NCBI RefSeq assembly: GCF_019112545.1 | Contig: NW_025064896.1 | Location: 689,187 to 753,186 of the forward strand | Direction: 5' to 3' | DNA length: 64,000 nt | DNA from: Guyanagaster necrorhizus | Taxonomy: Eukaryota; Basidiomycota; Agaricomycetes; Agaricales; Physalacriaceae | Shown here: piece by piece, positions 34,999-45,586 of the stretch | How positions within the stretch are numbered: position 1 is the first letter of the stretch | Layout of the letters: every line of letters begins with the position of its first letter | Position numbers and translations under genes: made by a program | The notes under the pieces: generated by a model | Told to the model about the DNA's origin: nothing | The model's database searches: none | The model's input: only the letters and a program-made list of their open reading frames with translations

Positions 34999-35900
34999 GC
35001 TGAGCAGTGAGTGACTCTACTGGCTCAGTCAAACTAACAAAGAGTGGACTGTCACCTTCAGCCATTGAATAGACTGACTTTATTTTTGTAGTACCACCCT
35101 CTATGCTTAAATTATGCATGCATTTGAATATATCTGACAGTACCACTCATCTATTGGAATTGCCTAAGGAATCAAAACAGGAATCTCAACTGTCAATGAA
35201 TAGCTGAACAAGGGCAGAGAGCTCTCAAAAAGGTAAATCATCACTTAACATTCATCAAGCTAACAAACTAATAGAAACTCAACCATTTGTGGGCCAAACT
35301 GGGGCAGAGGGCTCCATTGGCTGGCTAAAACCATTCAACACTGAATGGACTTGGTGAGCTATCAAAGACATGAAGAATGAGGCAGTGGCAAAAGCCATAC
35401 TCAAGAATTGAGTATACAAGACCCAAGCCAAAGAGGTGATCAATGATATGATCACCAAGATGTGAGAGACTGAACAATGTCAGGCTTTGGAGTGGCTCAA
35501 TGAATTGCATGGACTGTAGAAGTTCATACAATGATCCAAGACCTTGGACCAAAACCTACTGGCCAAAGCCCAAATAGAGACTCTTACATCTCACAGTACC
35601 CATATGGTCACAGCACTAATTGATAGTGGATGCATGGGAAGCTCAATTAACTGTACTTTTATCAATAAGCATGGACTTCTGACTCAAGCAATGACTGCTC
35701 TAATTCCTGTATATAATGCAGATGAAACAAAGAACCAAGCCAGTTCAATCACTGAATATGTCAAGCTTAGACTCACCATCAGTGATCATTCAGAACAGAT
35801 CAACTTGGCAGTAACTGACTTAGGAACCAAGGAAATATTTCTTGGTCATAATTGGCTGATCCAACATAATCCGCTAATCAATTAGATAACTGGATGCATC
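34999..35900 (+). pseudogene. pro: Element M pre-protease spacer and protease
   Basis: Spacer with the TEWTW-RAIKD-like segment near 35345, then ALIDSGCMGSS (intact D-S-G triad near 35620), PVYNADETKNQASSI and EIFLGHNWLIQHNPLIN (about 35835-35880). Frame -1 relative to gag. One open run of 113 codons (35544-35885). Confidence 0.88.
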
Positions 35901-37530
35901 ATTTTTGCAAGATGCCGATGTCAAAAGATCTCATTCAAGTTATCTGATGAGAACCTCAAAGACTGATGGGATGAAGAAATGGAAGATGGAGAGATGATTC
36001 TCACTGTCAACCTACAGAAGGCTATTCATATTCATGCCATACACCATGTGAACAATCTAGTGGCAAGAGCCAATGCTGAAAAGGAGAAGAAAACATTTGA
36101 GGAAATAGTATCTGAATGAGCATGAGACTATGAAGACTTATTCAACAAGGAAATTTTTGATGAATTACCTGAATTGAAACTCTGGGACCATGCTATAGAA
36201 TTGATTTCCAATGCAAATACCAATCTGGATTGCAAAGTTTATCCACTTGGCAACAACAAAGAACAGGAACTAGACAAGTTCCTTGATGAAAACTTATCTA
36301 GTGGATGGATCTGACCATCAAAGTCACCAATGGCTTCACTCTTCTTCTTTGTTAAAAAGAAGGATGAAAAGCTCCAACCAGTATAAGATTATCAGAAGCT
36401 CAACAAAATGATGATCAAGAATCATGATCTGCTTCCTTTAATCTCAGAGTTGATGGACAAACTCTGAGGCACCAGATACTATACTAAATTGGATATTCAG
36501 TGGGGATACAACAATGTGTGCATCAAAGAAGGCAACAAATGGAAGGCCACTTTTCAAACTAACTGTGATTTGTTCAAACTGACAGTTATATTCTTTGGAC
36601 TCATCAATTCATCAGCAACCTTCCAGTGGATAATGAACAACATCTTCAAGGATCTCATTGCCACTGGAAAGGTCATGATCTACTTGGATGACATTCTTAT
36701 TATATTCAAGACCAAAGAAGAACATTGATGCTTAGTATGACAGATACTAGTGTTGATGAGGAAGCATCAGCTTTTTCTCAAAGCTAAGAAGTGTGAATTC
36801 GAGATACTCAAGACTGAGTATCTCAGAGTCATTATCAGCAAAGGAAGCATCAGAATGGACCCTGTCAAAGTGGCAGGAGTAACTGAATGGCTGAAACCAA
36901 CTAAGAAGAAGGAACTGCAATCATTCCTTGGATTCACCAATTTCTACCAATGGTTCATCTGAGATTACAGCAAAATAGTCTGACCTATGATGCAATTGAC
37001 TGAGAATGCCCCATGGATCTGGGGATCTTCCTAACAGGCAGCATTCAATGACTTTAAATGCCAATTATCCAAAGATGTTGTCTTGGCAATACCAAGCCAG
37101 GATGGCAAGTTTTGAATAGAGGCTGATTTGAGTGAAGGTGCTATCGAGGCAGTCCTCTTTCAGGAGCAAGACAGCAAATGGCAGCCAGTTGCATTTTTAT
37201 TAAAAGCACTGACTGTCACAGAATGAAACTATGAGATCTACAACAAGGAACTCCTTACTATAATACTCACCTTAGCTGAATGGCAGCATTATCTCATCAG
37301 AGCAGTCTAGGTCTTTGAGATCTAGACAGATCATCAGAATCTCCAATACTTCTGACTCTCTCAGAAGCTTAACCACCAATAAGCCTGATGGGTCATAGAA
37401 TTATCTGAATATAAATATACATTACACTATAAAGCTGGTGCAGCAAACAAGAAGGCTGATTTCCTCAGCTGCAGAGTGGACTATGACCAGGGGGGAACCA
37501 ACAATGAAGGAGTTGTATTATTTCAACTAG
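35901..37530 (+). pseudogene. pol: Element M pol: RT and RNase H
   Basis: Pre-RT segment (KKTFEEIVSE, IFDELPELK), palm with KLDIQWGYNNVCIKEGNKW, catalytic YLDD intact (KVMIYLDDILII near 36670-36705), thumb (KKELQSFLGFTNFYQWF near 36900-36960), RNase H (ETMRSTTRN-type frames and IYNKELLTIILTLAEWQHYL near 37235-37290; KKADFLS near 37450). Same frame as protease. Several stops. Confidence 0.9.
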
Positions 37531-39316
37531 AACACTTCTGAGCAATGATCATGCCCACCAAAGAGGAAGTACATAAGCACATCAAGAGTGCTATCTAAGA
37601 TCTCTACAAGTGGGATCAAAGAATTGCCCCATCACTCAACCATGAGTGGAGACTAAAGAAAGAAGGGGAAATGATCTGCTATGATAGTCAGATCTATATC
37701 TCAAGGGATCAGGGACTTTATGGTGATATCATCACCACATGTTATGATCATGTGACTGCTGGACACTCTGGGATTGCTAAAATGAAGAAACTAGTCTTGA
37801 GGGAGTATTGGTGATCCAAAATAGACTATGATATCATCTGATATGTCAAAGCTTGTGAGGTTTGTCAGTGCAGCAAGATCTCAACACAATCCAGAGCAGC
37901 TCCACTCCATCTGAATGAGGTTCCTTTATTACCATGGATCCACATTTCAGTGGACATGATAATCAGACTTTCCAAAAGCGATAGCTATAATGCAATCATC
38001 ATCATAGTTGATCACTTCTCAAAGATGATCATTCTGATCACTTGTTCAACAGAGTTAATATCAGAAGGATGGGTGAAAATCTTATGAGATGAGGTTTATA
38101 CCAAGTATAGTATATCTCAAATAGTGATTTCAGACAGAGGTCCATAATTCATCTCTAAATTCTTAGACAACTTATATCGACTCCTTAATATTAAACGGAA
38201 TGTCTTAATGATATATCACTCACAGACAGATGGCCAGACAGAACAAGCGAATCAAGAAATTGAAAAGTACCTTTGACTTTTTATTAACTACAGACAAGAC
38301 AATTAAACAGAGTGGCTAGCCCTAGCTGCTTTCTAACACAATAATAGGATTCATTCAGCAACTGGCAAAACTCCATTTTTCATAAACTATGGGCAACACC
38401 CTCTAGTCACCCAAACTGACCAAAAACACATGACAACCCCAGCATTCACAAATTTTGCCAAGAAAATAGCAAAAATACATAGAGAAACAAAGATAGCTCT
38501 CAAAAAGGCTGCTTCAATAATAAAAAAACAGTATGACAAACATCAGAAGCCCACTCACAAGTACTCAATAAACAACAAGATTTGGTTGGACACCACCAAC
38601 CTTCATCTTCCATATCCAAAGCAGAAACTGGCAGACAAATGAATGGGACTATTCAAAGTTATTGCTAAAGTTGGCAACTTGGAAGATTCATAATGTCTTT
38701 AATGAGGCATTATTAACACCATATGTCATATGTCATGCTCACCTTTCCAAACCAAGAATGACCATCACTGCCATTACCAAAACTTATCAACAATAAAGAA
38801 TATTATAAAATTGATAAAATTCTAAATCATAAATATCAAAAAATCAAAGCATAAGGCAGAGGTATGAAAACAACCATTGACTATCTAGTCAGCTGAAAAG
38901 GCTACAGACTAAAATCAAACCAATCAGTCAATGAAAAATATATAGACATAGAGAAAGCAATACATGACTATGAACAGTGAAGTAACAAGGTTGACATGGG
39001 CAAATACATTGACCTAAATTTTAAAGCCAATGAAGACTACCAGTAGAGGATATGTTCAATATTATACTCTGCTGAGTCACAATATCTGCAAATTATCAAG
39101 GTGACAAATAGGATACACAGTGAAGAGCAATGTCCAAAACATTTTCTGACTAGCAAAACAGAAATGGGTGGCAGTGCAGCAAATAAGGCAACAACTACAG
39201 TGTCTATCACTGCTTTATGTGCAAAACACATTGGCCAATACAGAGTCATATTTAACATTATAGGTCCAGCAGATAGGCTATCTGTGACTGGCCAGAAGGA
39301 TTTATCTCTAAATTAG
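37531..39316 (+). pseudogene. pol: Element M pol: integrase and chromodomain with extra C-terminal block
   Basis: Integrase zinc module (YDHVTAGHSGIAKMKKL, ACEVCQCSK near 37740-37880), core (VDMIIRLSKSDSYNAI near 37955; SDRGP near 38125; [10 protein letters not shown] near 38228), then KIWLDTTNLHLPYPK and a chromodomain (TTIDYLVS near 38870 to HDYEQ near 38980). In J, L and E the protein ends LSLN directly after this point. Here about 320 bp intervene (38982-39301) before KDLSLN-stop at 39314-39316, in a different frame that is open for 71 codons. Confidence 0.85.
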
Positions 39317-39348
39317 CCATCAGGACAATGGTCTTAAGAAGAGGGTAA

Positions 39349-39880
39349 TATTACAATTTTTTCTATTTTTTTTTCTTTTTCCTTGATTTATTTGGGATTG
39401 ACTCCTATTTCTGCTTAGTCAGAGTGCCTAAACCTGGCACTCAAGATCATGGAAATGCTTAGTCATCAGCACTGCCCTGATTCTGGTTGCTGCTGTAAAG
39501 TCACACAACAGCCCAATGACAGAGAAGTCTCTCTTATCTTTGTGCAGCAGTAACAGCAGTAACAGCATAACAGCAGGATAATACTTTTTGTAGGTACCTT
39601 AGCAATGCTAGACAAAATGCTACACAGCACCAGCAAAGACAATTAGGTAGTTATATTCTTGAAATGATAAGACTTTAATATTTAAGCAGTGTAGCTCTTG
39701 CTGTAGTAACTCCAGCTTCAAGCTAAAGTTTATTCTCCACCATCTTATCTCAAGCAACTTATAACCACCTTGATCACACAATGCCAACAACACATCAGTA
39801 GACTCTGATAGTATAATCTGAAGTGCAAGGTTCTATCAGTTTATCATGTGTTATTGATCATATGGAATTTGAGCTTAACA
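39349..39880 (+). repeat. Element M 3' LTR
   Basis: 532 bp, TATTACAATTTTT...GAGCTTAACA, preceded by the polypurine tract AAGAAGAGGGTAA. Confidence 0.95.
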
Positions 39881-40707
39881 TATCTGGAGGCTGATGGACA
39901 AACCAAATGGGCAAATCAAACTCTAAAACAATACATCCACATCTACTGCTCCTACCAGGAGGACAACTGGGACATCCTCTTATCCATTGCTGAGTTTGCC
40001 TACAACAACACCTCTAATGCATCCACTGGAATTTTTCTGTTCTTCACCAATAAGGGTTACCACTCTAATATCACCATTCATTCTGAAAGAGACATCACTT
40101 CTGCTTGAGTCTGAGATTTGCAGTTGATCTTGATGAACTCTATCAAGTATTAAAAAATGAAATCTCCAAAGCTCAGGCTCACTACAAGATCCAAGTGGAC
40201 AAGCATCAGATTCCAGCATCCCCATTCACAGTGAGTGACAAAGTCTACCTCAGTTTCAAATATATCAAAATAACCTGCCCAATCAAAAAATTCTCAGAGA
40301 AATACCTTGGTTCTTTTAAAATTATAGCCCAATCTGGTTCTCACTCCTTCATGCTGAGGCTTCTGTCAGATCTCCAGTCTATTCACTCAGTCTTCTATGT
40401 GTCACAATTGGAACCCATAGAAGAAAACACCATTTTTAACTGAATCCAACTATTGCTGCCTCTAGTTGAAATTGATAGAGAAGAATATTTCAAAATAGCC
40501 CAAATCCTTAACTCTAAGCTGGACTGTTGATTCCACTACTCACTGCTGTACAAGAGCCAGTGGCTAGGCTATGAAGATACCAATAAAGAATTTGCTTGGT
40601 TATTGGCCTTCAAGTTCTCCACTAATAAATTTATCAAAGAATTTCACTATTGATACTCAGATAAATCAGGACTCTTATCTAAAGTCATTCAAACATTCTG
40701 TTCTTAA
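39881..40707 (+). pseudogene. pol: Element B pol C-terminus: integrase end and chromodomain
   Basis: Resumes at the codon where M inserted: EADGQTKWANQ carries the region of the catalytic Glu, replaced here by Lys. It continues through SIAEFAYNNTSNAS, FSEKYLGSFKIIAQSG (about 40300-40345) and a chromodomain (YFKIAQILNSKLD, WLGYEDTNKEFAWLLA, about 40485-40620), ending at TAA 40705-40707 as in K. One frame change near 40110. Confidence 0.9.
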
Positions 40708-40881
40708 TGCAACACTACTCTGGACACCATCAGCATTCCATCTTACTATCTCAATTTTAACCACTAATTACCATCATTTCAATCACTTCTTTTATACTTT
40801 CAAAGTCAAAATCTTGTATTTACATTTTTGTCCACTACCAACATTCAATATCTTTTTCTATATACATTTTGTACAAAATTT

Positions 40882-42141
40882 TTACAGTGAAGTGGCATCT
40901 GATAGGCCTGCATCAGAACTCAAACACTCTCTCTGCTTCTTTAACTTCTCTATATCCTCACCCAGCCTCTTCAATATTGCCTCTCAAAGATTCTCTGCCT
41001 TTTGATCTCTTTCATCCTTGAAAATCAGTTGGGTCTTCTTTCAGACCTCTACTTTAGATTCCAAAAACAGCTTCAAGAGAGATGCTATATCATTAGAATT
41101 ATAGTCATCCTAGAGATCTGCTATAGTACTATAGATATCTGCCAGCTCTTTCACCAACTTGTCTATATAATGCATTAACTTGCAAATTAATTTTGAAATT
41201 TGATGGAGGCTAGTAAAGACCTTCACACTACTGATCACCTCACTTGCAGTGACATTCTTATTGAATGAACAGATGGTTTTCTTGATCTTGCAGCAAGCAC
41301 AAGTCCACCTTTAACTGGCATCTTTGGTTATCAATCATATGTAATACTATGCACTATTTTGATGACAGTGCATACAGCTTTCTGAAAACAAAGCTAAGTC
41401 AAACCATGCAGGAATACTAAGACACTTACTTTCATTATCCAACAACTCTTTATCCTCTGCTAGCCCTGCAACTTTCAACTTCACCTGTTTTTTGAGACTA
41501 GCAACTATCTCTGTCCCACTGCTATTCACTACACTCCTTGACCTGAATTTGTGTTTATGGCCTCTCTCTGCTGAGCCTGTCACCCTCTTCTTATCTTCTT
41601 GCACCTTTCTCCTCCTCTCCAAAACTCCCTCAGACCCCTTATCCAGCTCACCTTCAGACTCCATTAAGGTATGACTGGCTATTTTTTTGAAATAGAGACT
41701 GAACTCAGAATCAAACTGAGCTATCAGAACTTGTTACAGCCTGAAATTGATAGCCTCTGCAGGAGTCACTTGTAATTCACTTTCTATAACCATCTCCTCC
41801 TACCTTACTTCTGAAGCTGCAGCCCTCACCATAGCCTCTGCAGCCTCTCTCTCTTCAGCCTTCCTTTGAGCTGCTTCTCTCAATGCCTTCTCTGTCTCCT
41901 TTGCTTGCCTCTCTACTGCTTGCTGAATCTCCTCTCTCTTCCTCTCCAACCTCTCTTGCTGCTTATTTCTTCATGTCTCTCAGGCCACATGATTCATCTA
42001 GACTTTCTCCTTCTACTCTTGCTTCTTTTTCTACTCTAAGTGGACTTCTACAGCCTCTGTATATTCTTCCTCCATGGCTTGCTATTTCAGATAGAATAAG
42101 TCCTTGGCCTCTTTAGGGCCATCAGGAGTGGATTCCCTCAT
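40882..42141 (-). pseudogene. Antisense accessory ORF in element B with Zn2Cys6-like cluster
   Basis: Minus-strand frame of 420 codons between pol and the 3' LTR, opposite to gag-pol, from ATG 42141 (an upstream start is possible) to TAA 40882. About 14 stops interrupt it, all transition-compatible, and the frame never shifts. Order: N-terminal MEEEYTEAVE region; a Glu/Arg/Ala-rich coiled-coil stretch (about 41960-41820); a basic patch GHKHKFRSRS (near 41550); a cysteine block CX2CX6(Y)X14CX2CX6C (41376-41269), which is the Zn(II)2Cys6 spacing with one Cys codon reading Tyr; then two amphipathic helices (SKLICKLMHYIDKLVKELA; LKRLGEDIEKLKKQ). The C-terminal GLSDATSL-stop is shared with K. Fungal Zn2Cys6 domains bind DNA; a regulatory or genome-binding role here is inference. 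I do not recognise the protein family. Confidence 0.7.
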
Positions 42142-42327
42142 CAAAGACTCAGAAGTGCATAAACAATAATATATGATGAGAGACAATATAGTTGTAAAAG
42201 TTTAGGTGATGATGGTGGTATCAGATCAAGTTGCAAAACTTCTCACAGCCACCAACAATCTTCTATATAGCCCCATCAGCCATCAGAATCTGCACTCTTA
42301 AGAGCAAGAACACTAATGAGGGGCTAC

Positions 42328-42827
42328 TGTTACATATATGCTGCTGGCCTCCATGTCACCTCAACCAACCATGAATTTAATCACTAAAACCTGTCAGACT
42401 CTATCCACTCTCTATTATCTGTTAATTTCATTTTTATTATTATCATTTCACATCTGTATTTTATATTGTAATATCTAGACTCCAAACTTGATAGTGAATA
42501 TTGACACTGGAATCCAATGGATTCCAACTTAGAATTGGCTACTATTAGTATATAAAACCATGTATAATCATTGTAACTACTCAGTTTGAATATCAACTTG
42601 AATAGCCATTTACACTTCATGCTCACTTCAACTTTTTTCTATCTCATCCATCAGATTCTACTCTGAAGAATATTCCTCTTCACTTCTCTGATGGAACTCT
42701 ATTCTGTCTATCTAAATTCTTGGGCTCTGACTCAAGAGTGATGTTGCCAATGGCTTTGTTGATGCCCATGCACTCTGCTGGTCTCTACACATGCATGAAG
42801 ATCCAGTCAATTGGCATGTTTCTAACA
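42328..42827 (+). repeat. Element B 3' LTR (GyB)
   Basis: 500 bp, TGTTACATATATG...TTTCTAACA; partner of the inverted LTR at 54446-54945. The right flank gtgat starts C's integrase and does not match caagt at the 5' end. Confidence 0.93.
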
Positions 42828-43520
42828 GTGATTTCAAGTAGCTTGTACAGCTCTTATATAAACTGTAAGATAAATCATGAGTCTTGGTCTGAGATGATTT
42901 TGTCTGGAAGACTATGATAGACATATATATGGTCTTGAAAAAGTCATACCCACTCTTCTGCATTCAAACTCATGTTGGTGGTGATAGAAATAAGTTCTTT
43001 AGAAAATTGATTCATAATAGCTAGGATAGTGTTATATTCTTTAAACTCAGAGAGAGAGCCTATCATGTCTACTAAAATCATCTTCCATTTGTCTGAAGGG
43101 ATCTCATTGGAGTGTAATAGTACTGCCTACTTCTGAGTGCTGATTTTGGTTCTTTGGCATATTTCACACTCTTTGATATAAGCTTCTACTAATTTTCAAA
43201 GGTTAGGCCACCAATAATTCTAGGTGATCAGCTTCTATGTTTTTGTGATCTCTGAGTGTCCTGCTATTGAGTGGTCATAGCAGATGGCTATGATTTTCTC
43301 TTATAGCTTCTTGCTTGCTGAGATGTACAATCAGTTGTAGAAATAGGGTATTCTCTCCTCAAGAGTCCATTCTTCTTCTTTATTGTCAATAGCCAACTGT
43401 ACTGAGTCCTCTGTGAATTTCTTTCTCTTTGCACCTTTTTAAGATTTCAGAGGCAGTTGGGAGGATTATAGCATTCATATAGAATATTTCTAGCTTGAGT
43501 ACTACTATTTTTTCATTATT
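42828..43520 (-). pseudogene. pol: Element C pol: integrase zinc module and core (partial)
   Basis: Minus strand. HHCC module (SIAGHSEITKT, ECEICQRTK near 43280-43150), core starting MILVDMIGSLSEFKEYNTI (near 43085), LPDKIISDQDS (near 42895) and ending LYKLLEIT at B's insertion. The first two catalytic Asp are present; the Glu is missing because the gene is cut. The sequence differs from both GyA and GyB and resembles Tf-type chromovirus integrases. Only a few stops. Confidence 0.87.
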
Positions 43521-44866
43521 CTTTTCTCCTTGATCCTGGTCTACTCTTTAGCTGAGTAGATCTGCCTTTTTGTTGGCAGCACCCAGTTTATGATGAAGGC
43601 TAAAGTGGTATTCAGCTAATTCTGTTACCCATTGTGCTTGTTGTCAATTCAGTTTTTGTGGTTTTTTGAAATACTGGAGATTTTAGTGATCAGTCTATAT
43701 TTCAAAATCATATCTGGCTTCCATCAAATAATGACACCATTCATCCAAGGCTGTCATTATCATAAGCAACTCCTTATTATAGATTTTATAATTTGGTTCT
43801 GTGACAGAGAGTGCTTTTGATAGGTATGCAATCAGTTTCCACTGTCCCTCCTATTCTTGGCTAAGAATGGCTCCTAGAGCCTCTTCAGATGCATTTACTT
43901 CAATCTTAAATCTTTCATCATCAATGAGAATGGCCAGAATGGGATCTGAACAAATCTAGTGCTTAATTTCTTGGAATGCCTGTTTCTGGGCTTTTTTTCA
44001 CTTCCACTCTGCCTTTCCAGTAAGCTTGGTTAGTAGCAAGGTCACTCAGCTATATCATTCTATAAATTGTTGATAGAAGTTGGCAAATCCTAGAAAGAAT
44101 TGCAGTTTCTTCTTCTTGGCTGGCATAAGCCACTCCTATACTCCTGCTATCTTTATAGAATCCATTCATAGTCTTTCTTTAGTGATAATGAGTCCTAGAT
44201 ATTCTATTTTCAGGGTTTCAAACTTGCATTTTTCTGGTTTTAGATATAATTTGTTTTTTTCAAAGAATTTATAGCATCTGCTATACTATGGCTTAGTGCT
44301 TTTCAAGAGTCTTTGAGAAAATCATTATATCATCCAGATAAATGGTGACCTTCTCTTGCATGATAAGATCTTGGAAAACATTATTTATCATGGTCTGAAA
44401 AGTTGCTGGGGAGTTGGTGAGTCCAAAGAACATCACTAGTGGCTCAAACAGTCCTTGGTTGGTTTGGAATGCAGTTTTTCATTTGTCTCCTTCTTTGATT
44501 TGGATATTATTATATCTCTACTGAACATCCAGTTTGGTGAAGTATTTGGCTTCTGATAGTTTGTCTATGAGCTCAGAAATTAATGAAAGTGGGTACCAAT
44601 TTTTAATGGTAGGGTCATTAAGTTTTCAGTAATTCTGAACTGGTCATAACTTTCCATTCTTTTTTTTTATGAAAAAAAGAAGGAGGCCATAAGAGACTTG
44701 AATACTTGGATCCTTTCACTAGTTAGGTTTTCATCCAGGAATTTGTCTAACTCTTTCTGCTCAGCCCTTTCTAGTGAATACACCTTGCAGTCCAGATTGG
44801 TGTTTGCTTCTAGTATTAGTTCAATAGCATGATCTCATAGTTTCCTTGGTGGTAATTCATCAAAGT
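43521..44866 (-). pseudogene. pol: Element C pol: RNase H and RT (partial)
   Basis: Minus strand. From DELPPRKL, DHAIELILEANTNLDCK (44866-44790) through the palm, a catalytic YLDD intact near 44340 ([10 protein letters not shown]), thumb (KKKLQFFLGFANFYQQF near 44120-44070) and RNase H (KIYNKELLMIMTAL near 43790-43730). D's LTR cuts it at 44867, so gag and protease of C are absent from the window. C hosts both B's 3' end and D. Confidence 0.87.
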
Positions 44867-45321
44867 TGTTATGATTTTTTCCTTTTTTCCTTTTAATCTC
44901 TATCTATACTTAGTCAGGGCATCTACACTGGTGCTTAGGACAATGGGACAGGCTTAGTCACTATAATAGGCTAAGTCTGCCATTGTCTTCCAACAACAAC
45001 AATGTCTCTCAACTATGGACAATACTTTTTTGTAGGCAGTAGCAATGCTCAAGGACAATAAGCACTATAATCTAGAAATGCACAATTAGTAGGGATATAT
45101 TTATCTTATGGACAAATAGTATATAAGTAGTGTAGCTCTTGCTGTATATCCCCAGCTTTGAGCTAAATTTTACCTTCACTATTCTACCTTGAACTGATTT
45201 GTATTTGGCTTTGAGATGTAACATCATATAAACACATACAGTGAACTTAGGTGTGACTGTACAAACTCAATACAGTGTCTATTTATCATGTGTTTCAGTC
45301 ACATGTTGCTTGAGCTTAACA
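44867..45321 (+). repeat. Element D 5' LTR (GyA)
   Basis: 455 bp, TGTTATGATTTTTTCC...GAGCTTAACA, inserted in C RT (left flank aaagt). Closest in sequence to E's LTR at 58643-59100, sharing long blocks such as the CACAATTAGTAGG region. Confidence 0.93.
45120..45166 (+). promoter_or_regulatory. D LTR promoter: TATA box and self-priming start
   Basis: TATATAAG (45120-45127) is 34 nt before AGCTTTGAGCTAA (45154-45166), which is the exact reverse complement of the primer-binding site at 45323-45335. Same geometry as J and K. Confidence 0.75.
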
Positions 45322-45322
45322 A

Positions 45323-45335
45323 TTAGCTCAAAGCT
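45323..45335 (+). other. D primer-binding site (self-priming)
   Basis: TTAGCTCAAAGCT, one base after the LTR; perfect 13-nt complement of 45154-45166. Confidence 0.8.
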
Positions 45336-45586
45336 TCTGTTTCCCTTTCTTTATGCATGTTAATACAAAAGAAACTAAATGCCACTATCAGCCACATCAA
45401 CCTCTGATCTTACCAATGACTTCTTTAAGCTATTGGCTTCTATTATTGGAATGTTTGTAGGGCTACTTGCCATCATCCAACTTTGTTGAGAATGACAATC
45501 AGTAACTGCCTGGGTAGTCTGGCACTACCATGCCTTCAAACAAGTATAACAAATTCTATGAAATGTCACACTCAATCTCTCCTTTC

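Larger units (their letters stand above)
31178..39880 (+). mobile_element. Element M: complete GyA Gypsy element
   Basis: Two 532-bp LTRs (31178-31709, 39349-39880) with target copies catct (31173-31177) and tatct (39881-39885). Full plus-strand interior, 8.7 kb, nothing nested inside. B's integrase resumes directly after. An extra block of about 320 bp lies at the chromodomain end. Confidence 0.95.
2965..42827 (+). mobile_element. GyB element B, 3' half, host of nested J, L and M
   Basis: Pieces at 2965-4160, 20585-20612, 30573-31177 and 39881-42827 read as one continuous GyB 3' half (RT, RNase H, integrase, chromodomain, antisense ORF, 3' LTR) when J, L and M are removed. Each junction keeps a 5-bp target duplication. 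The 5' half (LTR, gag, protease, RT start) is at 51750-54945 in inverted orientation and ends at the same codon. B is heavily CpG-depleted and is the oldest layer of this nest. The 3' outer flank (gtgat) does not match the 5' outer flank (caagt). Confidence 0.85.

Noticed and set aside
41290..41350. Possible intron in the antisense ORF of B
   Set aside because: A GTATG...AG pattern is near the stop after HQNSA, but the same frame continues through it and supplies the Zn2Cys6 spacing, so splicing is not needed.
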